Assembly: GCA_036566745.1 (NCBI GenBank)
Contig: DATCVR010000278.1
Location: 1 to 16,543, forward strand
DNA from: DATCVR01 sp036566745
GTDB taxonomy: Bacteria; Actinomycetota; Actinomycetes; Jiangellales; Jiangellaceae
DNA length: 16,543 bases
Direction: 5' to 3'
Shown: positions 1 to 7,394 of the stretch, one piece after another
Numbering within the stretch: the stretch's first letter is position 1
Layout: each line of letters starts with the position of its first letter
The notes under the pieces: generated by a model
Told to the model about the DNA's origin: nothing
The model's database searches: none
The model's input: only the letters and a program-made list of their open reading frames with translations
Program-made: the position numbers and the translations under genes

Positions 1-627
1 GCCTGGGGTGCGCCGGTCTACGACAACTACGGCACGCACGAGGTCGGCCTCGTCGGCTACGAGTGCCGCGAGCAGAACGGCCTGCACGTCAACGACGACA
101 CGGCGGTGCTTGAGATCGTCGACCGCGAGACCTCGGCGCCCCTGGCCGACGGGGGAGCGGGGAACCTCGTCGTCACCAGCCTGCACCGGTCCGTGCCGCC
201 GATCATCCGCTACGACCTCAAGGACCTGATGCGGCGCGAGTCCCGCAGTCTCTGTGCGTGCGGTGGGCGGACCACGAAATTGTCCGGCTTCCTTGGCCGT
301 AGCGACGAGATGGTCAAGCTGCGCGCGACCAGCGTCTACCCGCGTGCTGCGCAAGACACCGTCCAGGGCGACGAGCGATCCACCGGTGAGTTCGTCTGCG
401 TGGTCGACAGCGTCGGGTCGGGCATCAGTGCCCGGGAGCGGATGACCGTCAGGATCGAGGCCAAGCGCGCCGTCGACGAGGGCGCCCTGCATGCCGACAT
501 GGCAGACCGCCTGAAGGTGCTGTTCGGCGTGGCCGTCGACGTTGAGATCGTGCCGGCTGGCTCGCTCGCTCCGATCACGGGCCTCGGTGGCGAGGGCAAG
601 GTCAAGCGCCTCCTGGACCTGCGATGA
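1..627 (+). CDS. Phenylacetate-CoA-ligase-like acyl-CoA synthetase, C-terminal part (5' end outside window)
   Basis: This is the last 208 codons of an adenylate-forming acid-CoA ligase that would convert a carboxylic acid, ATP and CoA into an acyl-CoA in the cytoplasm. Frame 1 is open from the first base. Near the start it reads YDNYGTHEVGLVGYEC, which matches the Y-G-x-x-E adenylation motif of the PaaK family. PPIIRYDLKDLM (about residues 64-75) fits the hinge-proximal Y-D-x-x-D-L motif. CACGGR, followed by GRSDEMVKLRATSVYP, marks the small C-terminal domain seen in phenylacetate-CoA ligases. The stop overlaps the next start (ATGA at 624-627), so the gene is co-translated with the SDR. As the only acid-activating enzyme visible, it probably makes the substrate for the downstream acyl-CoA enzymes. 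The family assignment is fairly secure. The acid used is unknown, and nothing here proves it is phenylacetate. Confidence 0.85.
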   Translation, partial: AWGAPVYDNYGTHEVGLVGYECREQNGLHVNDDTAVLEIVDRETSAPLADGGAGNLVVTSLHRSVPPIIRYDLKDLMRRESRSLCACGGRTTKLSGFLGRSDEMVKLRATSVYPRAAQDTVQGDERSTGEFVCVVDSVGSGISARERMTVRIEAKRAVDEGALHADMADRLKVLFGVAVDVEIVPAGSLAPITGLGGEGKVKRLLDLR

Positions 628-1391
628 CAGCACTCGCGGACTGGTTCTCCTTGAAGGACAGGGTCGTCGTCGTCACCGGCGCGTCGTCGGGCCTCGGCGC
701 GAGCTTCGCTGCCACCTTCGCGGAGGCAGGGGCGGACCTCGTACTCGCGGCGCGACGCGTCGACCGGCTCGACGACACCGCAGCTTCGGTGCGCGCCCAT
801 GGCCAGCGGGCGCTCGCCGTCGCGACCGACGTGTCGGCGCCCGAGCAGTGTGACGCGGTCGTGGCCCGCGCCGTGGACGAATTCGGGCGAGTGGACGTGC
901 TGGTCAACAATGCGGGCATCGCCCACGCCGTCCCCGCGACCAGGGAAACGCCTGAACAGTTCCGCTCGGTGGTCGACGTGAATCTCAATGGCTCGTACTG
1001 GATGGCGCAAGCATGTGGTCGCGTGATGCGGCCGGGGAGCTCGATCATCAACATCTCCAGTGTGCTGGCGGTGACAACGGCCGGCCTCCCGCAGGCGGCC
1101 TACTCGGCGAGCAAGGCCGCACTCAGCGGCCTGACGCGCGACCTCGCGTCCCAGTGGGGGCGACGCAAGGGCATCCGCGTCAACGCCCTTGCTCCCGGCT
1201 TCTTCGCGAGCGAGATGACCGACGCGTACTCCGAGGAGTACGTGCAGACCACCCTCATGCCCCGGCTGCTCGTCGATCGCGTCGGCCACCCGATGGAGCT
1301 CGCTGCTGCCGCGGTCTGGCTCGCCGCTCCGGCATCGGGATTCACGACCGGCCAGACCATCGTCGTCGACGGCGGCATGTCGGTGACCTGA
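624..1391 (+). CDS. Classical short-chain dehydrogenase/reductase (SDR), likely NADP(H)-type
   Basis: This is a 255-residue protein of normal classical SDR length. The cofactor motif TGASSGLG lies at residues 18-25, NNAG at 95-98, the structural Asn in DVNL at about 120, a catalytic Ser in NISS (145-146) and YSASK at 160-164. The second beta strand ends in AARR (43-45 positively charged) with no Asp, which in this family usually means NADP(H) preference. The C-terminal GQTIVVDGG matches FabG-like SDRs. The start is fixed by the ATGA overlap with the ligase gene. It probably oxidises or reduces a hydroxy/keto group on the pathway substrate or its CoA ester. The second SDR at 11307 carries an Asp at the equivalent place, so the two probably use different cofactors. 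The fold is certain; the substrate is unknown. Confidence 0.9.
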   Translation: MTALADWFSLKDRVVVVTGASSGLGASFAATFAEAGADLVLAARRVDRLDDTAASVRAHGQRALAVATDVSAPEQCDAVVARAVDEFGRVDVLVNNAGIAHAVPATRETPEQFRSVVDVNLNGSYWMAQACGRVMRPGSSIINISSVLAVTTAGLPQAAYSASKAALSGLTRDLASQWGRRKGIRVNALAPGFFASEMTDAYSEEYVQTTLMPRLLVDRVGHPMELAAAAVWLAAPASGFTTGQTIVVDGGMSVT

Positions 1392-1437
1392 TCGGTTGGC
1401 ACCCTTGCCACCGATCGCCCATGGCGCTGCTGCGCCA
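1390..1437 (+). other. Two tandem intercistronic hairpins between the SDR and VOC genes
   Basis: The 66-nt gap holds two stem-loops. In the first, GATCGGTTGGCA (1390-1401) pairs with TGCCACCGATC (1406-1416) with one bulged base and a 4-nt loop. In the second, TGGCGC (1422-1427) pairs with GCGCCA (1432-1437) around a 4-nt loop. Neither is followed by a T tract, so an intrinsic terminator is unlikely. Partial attenuation, mRNA processing or stability control between the two cistrons is possible. The pairing is seen directly; the role is inferred. Confidence 0.45.
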
Positions 1438-1457
1438 CCCCAACGAAAGGCCTCTCT

Positions 1458-1871
1458 GTGCTCACGAATGTCATCAACGGCATCAACATCGCGGTCGCCG
1501 ACCTGGACTTCTGGACCCGCAAGTACGAGCTCGTCCTCGGCGTTAAGAGCACGCCGGTCGCCGAGGAGGGATTCGCATTCCCGGGCATGACGGGATCCTC
1601 GTTCAACATCGGCGGTTTCCAGTTGAACCTCATCAGCAGCGACGACCCCGCGACCTCGGTCGGGCGCTTCCTTGCCCGCTCGGGCGACGGCTTCTTCCTG
1701 CTGTCGCTCGCAGTTCCCGACGTGGACGAGGCCGGTGATCGGCTGAGAGAGCTCGGCGTCAACCCACTCCTGGAGCGGGCGGCGCGAGGAGTCGCGCACC
1801 AGCCGGTCAACTTCGTGCACCCCAAGGAGATGGCAGGCGTCCAGATCGAGCTCATCGAGGTCCCCGAGTAA
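1458..1871 (+). CDS. VOC-fold protein (glyoxalase / methylmalonyl-CoA epimerase-like) lacking two usual metal ligands
   Basis: This is a 137-residue vicinal-oxygen-chelate protein. The GTG start is supported by GAAAGG at 1445-1450, seven bases upstream. Two beta-alpha-beta-beta-beta repeats can be recognised: the first opens INGINIAVADLDFW, the second FLLSLAVPDVDEA, and the protein ends VHPKEMAGVQIELIE, a typical epimerase/glyoxalase C-terminus. Against the methylmalonyl-CoA epimerase pattern, the first metal His (normally DHIGIAV) is Gly8, and the His that opens the second repeat is a Leu. The Gln in GGFQLNL and the Glu in the final IEL strand remain. A conventional divalent-metal site therefore looks incomplete. 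It might be a metal-free isomerase, a substrate-binding protein or a CoA-ester-handling protein. It lies between an SDR and TetR1 with a 4-nt gap to the latter. The fold is likely; the activity is unknown. Confidence 0.8.
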   Translation: MLTNVINGINIAVADLDFWTRKYELVLGVKSTPVAEEGFAFPGMTGSSFNIGGFQLNLISSDDPATSVGRFLARSGDGFFLLSLAVPDVDEAGDRLRELGVNPLLERAARGVAHQPVNFVHPKEMAGVQIELIEVPE

Positions 1872-1875
1872 TCGC

Positions 1876-2589
1876 ATGGCCAAGGGCATGATGGTTCGCG
1901 ACGAGGTCATCCGGGTCGCGACCCGGATGTTCACCGAACGCGGGATCCGCGGCGTCTCGCTGCAGAATATCGCGGACGAGGTGGGGCTCACCAAGGGTGC
2001 CCTCTACTACTACTTCAGCTCGCGGGACGACCTCCTCCGACACGTCTTCGGAGATTGGATCGCCGAAGAGCTGGCGTCGCTCCGCCTGCAGACCGCCAAT
2101 CCGGGCGACGCCGTCGAGAAGCTGCGGGCCTATGTCCGCTACCACGTCGCATCCGTCGTGTCGAACGTCGATCTCTACACCCTGTCGTTCTTCTCCGAGG
2201 TCGAGATTCCCTCGGACGTTCGTGCCGAGTTCCGTGGGCTCAAGCGCCAGAGCGATGCCATCTTGATGGACATCCTGCGTCAGGGCATGGCCGAGGGCCG
2301 GTTCGTTGGGCCAGACGTCAAGGTCGTCGCCTTCGCCATCGACGGCATGTGCAACTGGCTCTGCCAGTGGTACGACGCCGAGGGACCCAAGTCCGCCGAC
2401 GACATCGCCGACGAGTTTCTCGCCTTGCTGATGCGTGGCCTGGTCCGCCAGGGGTTGAGCGAGTGGTCCGCGACGACGACCGGACGGGTGGACGCCGTCG
2501 AGCAGCACACCCGGGCCATCCGGTATCACAGCGCTCGCCTGCTCGACCTTCTTGCGCGCCGCGACGGGCCGTCCATCGCGTGTACTTGA
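1876..2589 (+). CDS. TetR-family transcriptional regulator (TetR1)
   Basis: This is a 237-residue TetR/AcrR-type repressor. The N-terminal helix-turn-helix spans about residues 7-55, with SLQNIADEVGLTKGALYYYF covering the HTH and recognition helix. The rest is a helical ligand-binding and dimerisation domain. No good Shine-Dalgarno sequence precedes the ATG, but the start gives exactly the same N-terminal length before MVRDEVIR as in paralog TetR2, which supports it. The gap to the VOC stop is 4 nt, so it is co-transcribed with that gene. TetR2 (9235-9954, minus) is a close paralog throughout, including FAIDGMCNWL in the ligand domain. The 3' end overlaps the half-site array of the importer promoter. 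Acyl-CoA or substrate-responsive repression is the natural expectation for the context, but the effector is not readable. Confidence 0.93.
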   Translation: MAKGMMVRDEVIRVATRMFTERGIRGVSLQNIADEVGLTKGALYYYFSSRDDLLRHVFGDWIAEELASLRLQTANPGDAVEKLRAYVRYHVASVVSNVDLYTLSFFSEVEIPSDVRAEFRGLKRQSDAILMDILRQGMAEGRFVGPDVKVVAFAIDGMCNWLCQWYDAEGPKSADDIADEFLALLMRGLVRQGLSEWSATTTGRVDAVEQHTRAIRYHSARLLDLLARRDGPSIACT

Positions 2590-2621
2590 CCAGCAGGTCA
2601 ATAATTCGACCACATGGTTGA
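2586..2621 (+). promoter_or_regulatory. Operator array A, upstream of the importer operon
   Basis: Half-sites alternate in orientation every 10 bp: TTGACC (2586-2591), GGTCAA (2596-2601), TCGACC (2606-2611) and a weaker GGTTGA (2616-2621), each pair separated by 4 bases. The first pair is a perfect inverted repeat. The second pair forms the 16-bp core GGTCAATAATTCGACC, which differs at one base from the minus-strand core of array B. The array begins within the stop codon of tetR1 and reaches into the predicted -35 box, a typical repressor position. Binding by TetR1 and/or TetR2 is inferred. Confidence 0.75.
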
Positions 2622-2646
2622 CATTGAGTCCGGTGGTGCATAGGTT
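2618..2646 (+). promoter_or_regulatory. Predicted promoter of the importer/acyl-CoA dehydrogenase operon
   Basis: A consensus -35 TTGACA (2618-2623) is separated by 17 bases from TAGGTT (2641-2646), which fits the TANNNT -10 element of actinobacterial housekeeping promoters. Transcription would begin near 2652-2654. Operator array A covers the -35 box and the DNA just upstream. Confidence 0.65.
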
Positions 2647-2654
2647 CTCCGTCG

Positions 2655-2717
2655 ATGGCAGCTGTGATCTCAGTCACGGCCCATGGATATGACCAACGAG
2701 GAAGGGCTGTGACATGA
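2655..2717 (+). CDS. Possible 20-codon leader ORF overlapping the lipoprotein gene
   Basis: ATG at 2655 opens a 20-codon frame (MAAVISVTAHGYDQRGRAVT) whose TGA at 2715-2717 overlaps the ATG of the binding-protein gene as ATGA. The predicted transcription start lies 1-3 bases upstream of this ATG, so the ORF would be translated from a leaderless or nearly leaderless mRNA, which is common in actinobacteria. It could couple translation into the lipoprotein gene. There is no run of regulatory codons. It may be a chance ORF. Confidence 0.3.
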   Translation: MAAVISVTAHGYDQRGRAVT

Positions 2718-3964
2718 AGCAAGGGCAAGGCACGGTGCACTCGGCGATGGCCGCGGGTGCGGCACTGCTCACGATGGTTCTCGCCGGCTGTGGGGGCACG
2801 GAGAAGATCGCGGGCGCGGAGGGTCTGGATGGCGACCCGCTGGTCGTCGGGGTAATCATGGACACCTCGGGGACGGCGTCGTTCTATTCCGAGCAGGCCG
2901 TCCAGATGATCGAATACGCCGCGGAGGCGACCAACAAGGGCGAGTTCCCCGCGGCGCTTCAGGAGCTGTTCGGCGAGGACAGCCGCGGCATCCTCGACCG
3001 ACCGGTCAAGATCGTCACCGAGGACGACGGCAGCGACCCGAACCGCGCGGTGCAGGCCGCACGCAAGCTGATCGCGGCCGGCGCGGACGCGATCATCAGC
3101 ACCTCCGGTTCGGCCTCGGCCCTCCAGTCGCGCATCGTGTGCGAGGAGGAGAAGATCCCATGCATCGCGCCGTACAGCAGCTCGGGAGCAATCGTGCAGC
3201 AGCCGAACGCCGGCTACGTCTTCACCATCGCGCCGAACTCGACCGTGCAGGGTGCCGCATTCTCGGGGATCTTCACGGCAGACGGCTACGAGACCTACGC
3301 GATCGTCGGCGACAGCTCGCCGACGTCCGCGGCGGTGGCCGACCTCTACAAGGCTGCCTTCGACGAGGCCGGTCTCAAGATGGTCGCCCGTGAGGTGGTC
3401 ACCGTGGGTTCAACCGATGCGACCGCCCAGGTGTCGCGGGTTCGCTCGGCCCAACCCGACGTGGTCTTCGACAGCTTCGCCTCGCTCACCGAGGAGGGCC
3501 TGTTCTACAAGTCGGCCGGCGACAGCCTGAACGACATCGCACGGTGGGCGAACAACGGCGTGATCACCAGCGACGAGCCGGCGAAGGTCGCCGGCGCGGG
3601 GATCGTCGGTGTCAAGACGCTCGACGTCCGCTCGGCCGAGAACACCTACGGTGAAGAGGTTCAGGACTCCTTCTCCGCGGCGAACCCGGATGTCGACTAC
3701 CTGTCGTGGACAACCATCTGCAACTGGGAGGCCTTCATGGTCCTCAAACACGCCTTCGAAGAGGCTGGGTCCACAGAGGGAACCGACGTGCTCACCCAGA
3801 TCGAGGGGCTGCAGGCCTTCCCCTCGGTGCTCGGCCCCCCGGGTTACACAACGTCCTTCAGCGCTGACAACCACAACGCTTCCTCCGCGCAGGCCCTGGT
3901 CCCCGTCGTGCTCGAGGCGGACGGCGCCATCGCGCTCGCGGACGACGAAAAGCTTTCCGACTAG
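2714..3964 (+). CDS. livK: Liv-type ABC importer, substrate-binding lipoprotein
   Basis: This 416-residue extracytoplasmic solute receptor belongs to the Leu/Ile/Val-binding (periplasmic binding protein type I) family. It starts with a lipoprotein signal peptide: a charged start, the hydrophobic stretch AAGAALLTMVLAG and lipobox LAGC with Cys26 as the lipidation site, so it should be anchored on the outer face of the membrane. The mature receptor begins around LVVGVIMDTSGTASFYSEQ and runs to the C-terminus. AGGAAGGG at 2699-2706 lies upstream of the ATG. It is first in the importer operon, immediately followed by both permeases and both ATPases. Actinobacterial Liv-type receptors next to acyl-CoA genes often bind aromatic or other carboxylates rather than amino acids, and that is my inference here. 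The symbol names the family only. Confidence 0.9.
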   Translation: MKQGQGTVHSAMAAGAALLTMVLAGCGGTEKIAGAEGLDGDPLVVGVIMDTSGTASFYSEQAVQMIEYAAEATNKGEFPAALQELFGEDSRGILDRPVKIVTEDDGSDPNRAVQAARKLIAAGADAIISTSGSASALQSRIVCEEEKIPCIAPYSSSGAIVQQPNAGYVFTIAPNSTVQGAAFSGIFTADGYETYAIVGDSSPTSAAVADLYKAAFDEAGLKMVAREVVTVGSTDATAQVSRVRSAQPDVVFDSFASLTEEGLFYKSAGDSLNDIARWANNGVITSDEPAKVAGAGIVGVKTLDVRSAENTYGEEVQDSFSAANPDVDYLSWTTICNWEAFMVLKHAFEEAGSTEGTDVLTQIEGLQAFPSVLGPPGYTTSFSADNHNASSAQALVPVVLEADGAIALADDEKLSD

Positions 3965-3997
3965 TGGTCTCCGGGGACCGGCCATAAGGAGTTCACG

Positions 3998-4870
3998 ATG
4001 GTCATCGAATGGATTGACGCGGTCACGGCCCTAAGGGTCGGCCTCGTCTACGCGCTCCTCGCGCTTGCCTACTTCCTCTTCGCCCGCACGACGGACACGA
4101 TCAACTTCGCCGTCGGCGGCTACGCGATGGCGGCCGCGATGCTGTACGCCACCTTGACCGGGCATGGTATGCCACCGGTCTCTGCCTTGGTCGTCGCTGT
4201 CGCCCTGGGCGCCGTGCTCGGTACTGTCACCGAGCTGTTCGTCGTACGGCCGATCGCCAGCAAGGGACGTGACGAGTTCGTCGTCGTCCTCGCGATCACC
4301 GCCCTGCTATTCGTGATCCAGCAGCTCGCCGGGGTCTTCTTCGGCCGACGCGCGATCATCGGGGACCCCCTCAGGTCGGGCGATCTCGTGGTTGCCGGCC
4401 ACGCGGTGAGCCTCCAGGACCTGCTCACCATCATCGGCGCCCTCGCCGCAGCCGTGGTCGTAGGGCTGTGGGTCGCCCGCGGTCGTTCCGGGCGCATGAT
4501 GCGCGCCATCGGTGACAACGAGGACGCGGGGCGCACGCTCGGCATCCCCGTCCGACGGATCCGTCTCCTCGCCGCCTCGGTCGGTGGTCTGCTCGCCGGT
4601 CTGGCCGGCGCCCTGACTGCACCCCAGGCAGGGAACTCCTTCCACTCCGGGGTCAGTCTCTCGATCGTCGGCTTCATCGCGCTCGTCATCGGCGGCATGG
4701 GGAGCCCGTACGCCCCACTCATCGGAGGCGTCCTGCTCAGCTTCCTCGAGTTGGGGACGTCCCTCGTCTTTGGCAGCACCAGTCGCGACTACTTCCTGCT
4801 GGCCGCCGTTCTGCTCGTGTTCATCGCCCGTCCGGAGGGCCTCTTCAGCTTGAAGGTGAGAACGACATGA
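3998..4870 (+). CDS. livH: Liv-type ABC importer, permease subunit 1 (LivH family)
   Basis: This 290-residue integral membrane protein has about eight hydrophobic segments. It opens with an N-terminal helix containing VGLVYALLALAYFLFA followed by TDTINFAVGGYAM, the characteristic LivH N-terminal motif. The cytoplasmic coupling loop GRMMRAIGDNEDAGRTLGI (about residues 165-185) matches the EAA-like ATPase-contact loop of LivH proteins. GMGSPYAPLIGGVLL near the C-terminus is also typical. AAGGAG at 3986-3991 sits six bases before the ATG, a strong ribosome site. The stop overlaps the next ATG (ATGA). With the LivM-like partner it forms the transmembrane channel for the ligand delivered by the lipoprotein. 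Family assignment is secure; the transported compound is unknown. Confidence 0.92.
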   Translation: MVIEWIDAVTALRVGLVYALLALAYFLFARTTDTINFAVGGYAMAAAMLYATLTGHGMPPVSALVVAVALGAVLGTVTELFVVRPIASKGRDEFVVVLAITALLFVIQQLAGVFFGRRAIIGDPLRSGDLVVAGHAVSLQDLLTIIGALAAAVVVGLWVARGRSGRMMRAIGDNEDAGRTLGIPVRRIRLLAASVGGLLAGLAGALTAPQAGNSFHSGVSLSIVGFIALVIGGMGSPYAPLIGGVLLSFLELGTSLVFGSTSRDYFLLAAVLLVFIARPEGLFSLKVRTT

Positions 4871-5898
4871 CCATCATCACAACCGAACCAGCGACCGGGA
4901 GCGTGCCCGCTTGTGCCCCGGCGCGCAGGCGTCGGGACACCACCCTCGTCCCGGCTGCCCTGTTCCTCGCGGCGTTCGTGCCGCTCTACTTCGGCTGGGC
5001 GCTGGCGCAGCCGTACCACCTGGACATCGCGATCACCTTCACGATGTTCTCGCTGCTCGCGCTCGGCATGTACACGCCGCTCTTCCTAGGCGGCCAGATC
5101 GACCTGGCCTACAACGCCTACCTGGCTGCGGGCGCCTACGCTGTGGCGATCATCGCCAACCAAACCGACCTCCCGCTGGTGTTGGCCATCCCGATCGGTG
5201 CTGTCGTTGCGGCGACCCTGGCCCTCGTCCTCGGCCTCGCGACGCGACACCTGACCGGCTTCCACCTGGCGCTGGTGACCTTGCTCGCCGGTACGGCGGC
5301 GTACCGCTGGATCAGCAGCACGGGTGCCGGGATCACCGGTGGCGCCGGCGGGATCGGGGGGATCCCTCGGCTGGAGCTTCTCGGCATCGAGTTCGGTCGG
5401 GAGGAGCTGGTCGCGGCCGGCCTGCTGACCGTTTGGCTGGTCGCCTTCGCGTTGAGCCGCTTCCGGCGCTCCTTGCCCGGGTTGACGGTCCGTCTCAACC
5501 GGGCGTCGGTCCCGGCTGCCGAGGTCGCCGGGGTGCCCACGACGTCGATCCGCCTGGTCTCGCTGGCGATGGGTGCCGCGATCGGCTCACTAGGCGGTGT
5601 GTTCGTTGCGCTGATGAACCAGTTCATACTGGCCGATTCCTACGCCCCGGAGATCATCTTCCTTGCGTTGTTCCTGCCGCTGCTCGGCGGCATCTCGACG
5701 CCGTGGGGAGCGGTCATCGGTGCGGGGGTGCTGTGCTTCCTCAACGAGGCGTCGGCGTTCATCGAGGGTCCGGGACCGCTCGTCTTCGGCGGTGCGTCGC
5801 TCGCGATCTTAATCCTCCTACCCGGCGGCCTGATCGGCGCCGTGGCGCTGGCCTGGTCCTTTGTCGGGGCGAAGCTGCAAAGAGGCGGTGCGCGATGA
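4867..5898 (+). CDS. livM: Liv-type ABC importer, permease subunit 2 (LivM family)
   Basis: This 343-residue membrane protein is the second half of the transporter channel. A polar N-terminal tail of about 25 residues precedes the first hydrophobic helix. FLGGQIDLAYNAYLAAGAYA (about 75-94) corresponds to the LivM motif usually written G-x-x-S-L-G-x-A-x-x-x-G-x-G-A-Y. TGGAGGIGGIP (about 157-167) is the loop found in nearly all LivM proteins. EVAGVPTTSIRLVSLAMGAAIGSLGG lies near the coupling loop, and GGISTPWGAVIGAG is the typical last segment. The start is set by the ATGA overlap at 4867-4870, and the 3' end overlaps the ATPase gene in the same way. The tail is Arg-rich (RRRR) and follows the positive-inside rule. 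Confidence 0.91.
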   Translation: MTIITTEPATGSVPACAPARRRRDTTLVPAALFLAAFVPLYFGWALAQPYHLDIAITFTMFSLLALGMYTPLFLGGQIDLAYNAYLAAGAYAVAIIANQTDLPLVLAIPIGAVVAATLALVLGLATRHLTGFHLALVTLLAGTAAYRWISSTGAGITGGAGGIGGIPRLELLGIEFGREELVAAGLLTVWLVAFALSRFRRSLPGLTVRLNRASVPAAEVAGVPTTSIRLVSLAMGAAIGSLGGVFVALMNQFILADSYAPEIIFLALFLPLLGGISTPWGAVIGAGVLCFLNEASAFIEGPGPLVFGGASLAILILLPGGLIGAVALAWSFVGAKLQRGGAR

Positions 5899-6650
5899 GC
5901 CACCTGATGAGGTGTGCCGATATCGGCAAGAACTACGGCGGCGTGACCGCCCTGAAGCGGATCGACCTGACCGTCGACGCGGGCGAGATCGTCGGTCTCG
6001 TCGGTGCGAACGGCGCGGGCAAGTCCACGCTGATCGACATCATCAGCGGCAACACCGAACCGTCTCGCGGTGCCGTGTTGCTGCGTAACCGTGAGGTCAA
6101 GGGCCGACCCGCGCGGCGGGCTCGGGCGGGCATCTCGCGGACCTTCCAGCACCCGCAATACTCGGAGGTTTTGACCTTGCGGGAGAACGTGGCGTGCGGT
6201 CTCGCGGCCACTCGCATGAGGTCCCCGCTGCACGTGATCCGGGAGCTGGTGCTGGCGCCCCTGGCCGACGCCACACGGTGGGACGAGGTCGATCGGCTCT
6301 GCGCGTCGATCGGTCTGGCCGACCTCGAGCGCGTAGCTGGGACGGTCTCCTTCGGGGACCTCCGGTTGGCCGAGGTGGGGCGGGCGCTCGTCCAACAGCC
6401 CGATTTCGTGATGCTCGATGAGCCATTCCCGGGGGTGGACGACGACGGCGTCGCTGGTGTCTTGACCGCACTACGCACCCTGCGGGAGCAGGGCAAGGGG
6501 GTGCTGCTCGTCGACCACAACGTCGACATCGTGGCGTCGATCGCCGATCGGCTGGTGCTGATCGCCGACGGCGAGGTCGCCGTGGAGGGAACCGTGGACG
6601 AATGTCTCGCGAGCAGTGTGTTCCGCGAGCGATACATCGGAGTGGCGTGA
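5895..6650 (+). CDS. livG: Liv-type ABC importer, ATPase subunit 1 (LivG family)
   Basis: This 251-residue cytoplasmic ABC ATPase starts at the ATG in the ATGA overlap at 5895-5898. The open frame runs much further upstream, but that part is a shadow of the permease gene. Walker A is GANGAGKST (37-45), the Q-loop is TFQHPQ (83-88), the signature is VSFGD (151-155) in place of LSGGQ, Walker B is FVMLDEP (171-177) and the switch His is His208 in LVDHN. LivG proteins normally follow Walker B with a P-A-A-G-L type D-loop; here it is PFPGVDD. An altered signature is common in LivG, so the protein is probably active. It pairs with the next ATPase as a heterodimer that powers uptake. Confidence 0.92.
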   Translation: MSHLMRCADIGKNYGGVTALKRIDLTVDAGEIVGLVGANGAGKSTLIDIISGNTEPSRGAVLLRNREVKGRPARRARAGISRTFQHPQYSEVLTLRENVACGLAATRMRSPLHVIRELVLAPLADATRWDEVDRLCASIGLADLERVAGTVSFGDLRLAEVGRALVQQPDFVMLDEPFPGVDDDGVAGVLTALRTLREQGKGVLLVDHNVDIVASIADRLVLIADGEVAVEGTVDECLASSVFRERYIGVA

Positions 6651-7372
6651 TGAGCACGGAACTGTCGGTCATCGGGGCCCACGTGAGCTACGGCCGTGCC
6701 GCTGCCGTGGTCGACGCCGCCCTCACGGTGCGGCCCGGAACGGTGAGCGCGCTCGTCGGGCCCAACGGTGCGGGGAAGTCCTCCCTGGTGCAGATGGTCG
6801 TGGGCGCCGTACAAGGTCGGGCCGAGACGCTCACCCTCGGAGACCAGGAGCTCACCGGACTGTCTGTCGCCGAGCGGGCGCACGCGGGGATCACCCTGGT
6901 CCCACAAGGACGTCAGCTCTTCCCACGTCTCACGATCCTGGAGAACCTCCAGGTCATCGCCGACGCCTTGGGCCTCGACGCCGGTGTCGTGGACGAGGCA
7001 CTGGATCGGTTCCCGATCCTGAGGACCCGCCACGACGCCATAGCGGGGGTGCTCTCCGGCGGTGAGCGCCAGATGCTCGCGATCGCGCGGGGCCTGATGA
7101 GTGCCCCTCGGGTGCTCGTCCTCGACGAGCCGACGCTAGGGCTGGCGCCGGTCATCGTCGGCGAGCTCCTCGACACCGTGGTCGCGCTGCGGGAGGAAGG
7201 CGTCGGCATTCTGGTCGTCGAGCCGTCGATGCACAACGTCCCGGTGGCGATCGACCACGGCACGGTGATGATCCGCGGACGGGCCACTTCCGTCACCGGC
7301 GGGCACGATGCCCTCAGTGACCGTTACCGCGAGCTCCTCGGACTGGGCGCGCCCGCGGAACGACGCCCGTGA
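6650..7372 (+). CDS. livF: Liv-type ABC importer, ATPase subunit 2 (LivF family)
   Basis: This 240-residue ABC ATPase is the partner of the preceding subunit. ATG at 6650 overlaps the upstream TGA by one base (TGATG), and the protein then starts MSTELSVIGAHVSYG, the usual LivF opening. An in-frame start at 6602 would lie inside the neighbour and is less likely. Walker A is GPNGAGKSS (37-45), LVPQGRQLFPRLTILENL is the classic LivF Q-loop region, the signature LSGGERQ is canonical, and Walker B is VLVLDEPTLGLAP. The switch position reads VVEPSM. LivF proteins often have Gln rather than His there (LVEQN), and here Pro is found, so the two ATP sites of the heterodimer are probably asymmetric. Confidence 0.92.
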   Translation: MSTELSVIGAHVSYGRAAAVVDAALTVRPGTVSALVGPNGAGKSSLVQMVVGAVQGRAETLTLGDQELTGLSVAERAHAGITLVPQGRQLFPRLTILENLQVIADALGLDAGVVDEALDRFPILRTRHDAIAGVLSGGERQMLAIARGLMSAPRVLVLDEPTLGLAPVIVGELLDTVVALREEGVGILVVEPSMHNVPVAIDHGTVMIRGRATSVTGGHDALSDRYRELLGLGAPAERRP

Positions 7373-7394
7373 CACCCCACGAAAGGTGGTTCGT

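Noticed and set aside
336..1994. 552-codon open frame on the minus strand
   Set aside because: It runs opposite to the ligase, SDR, VOC and tetR1 genes, has the Arg/His-rich low-complexity make-up of a GC-rich shadow, and shows no domain.
3966..3979. Hairpin GGTC...GACC after the lipoprotein gene as a terminator
   Set aside because: The stem is only 4-5 bp with no T tract, and a strong ribosome site for the permease follows at once, so read-through is expected.
4911..5894. Upstream part of the long frame that contains the first ATPase
   Set aside because: This stretch is an Arg/Pro-rich shadow of the LivM-type permease gene; the real ATPase starts at the ATGA overlap at 5895.
5933..7033. 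366-codon minus-strand open frame
   Set aside because: It is antisense to both ATPase genes, whose Walker and signature motifs are clear, and has no recognisable domain.
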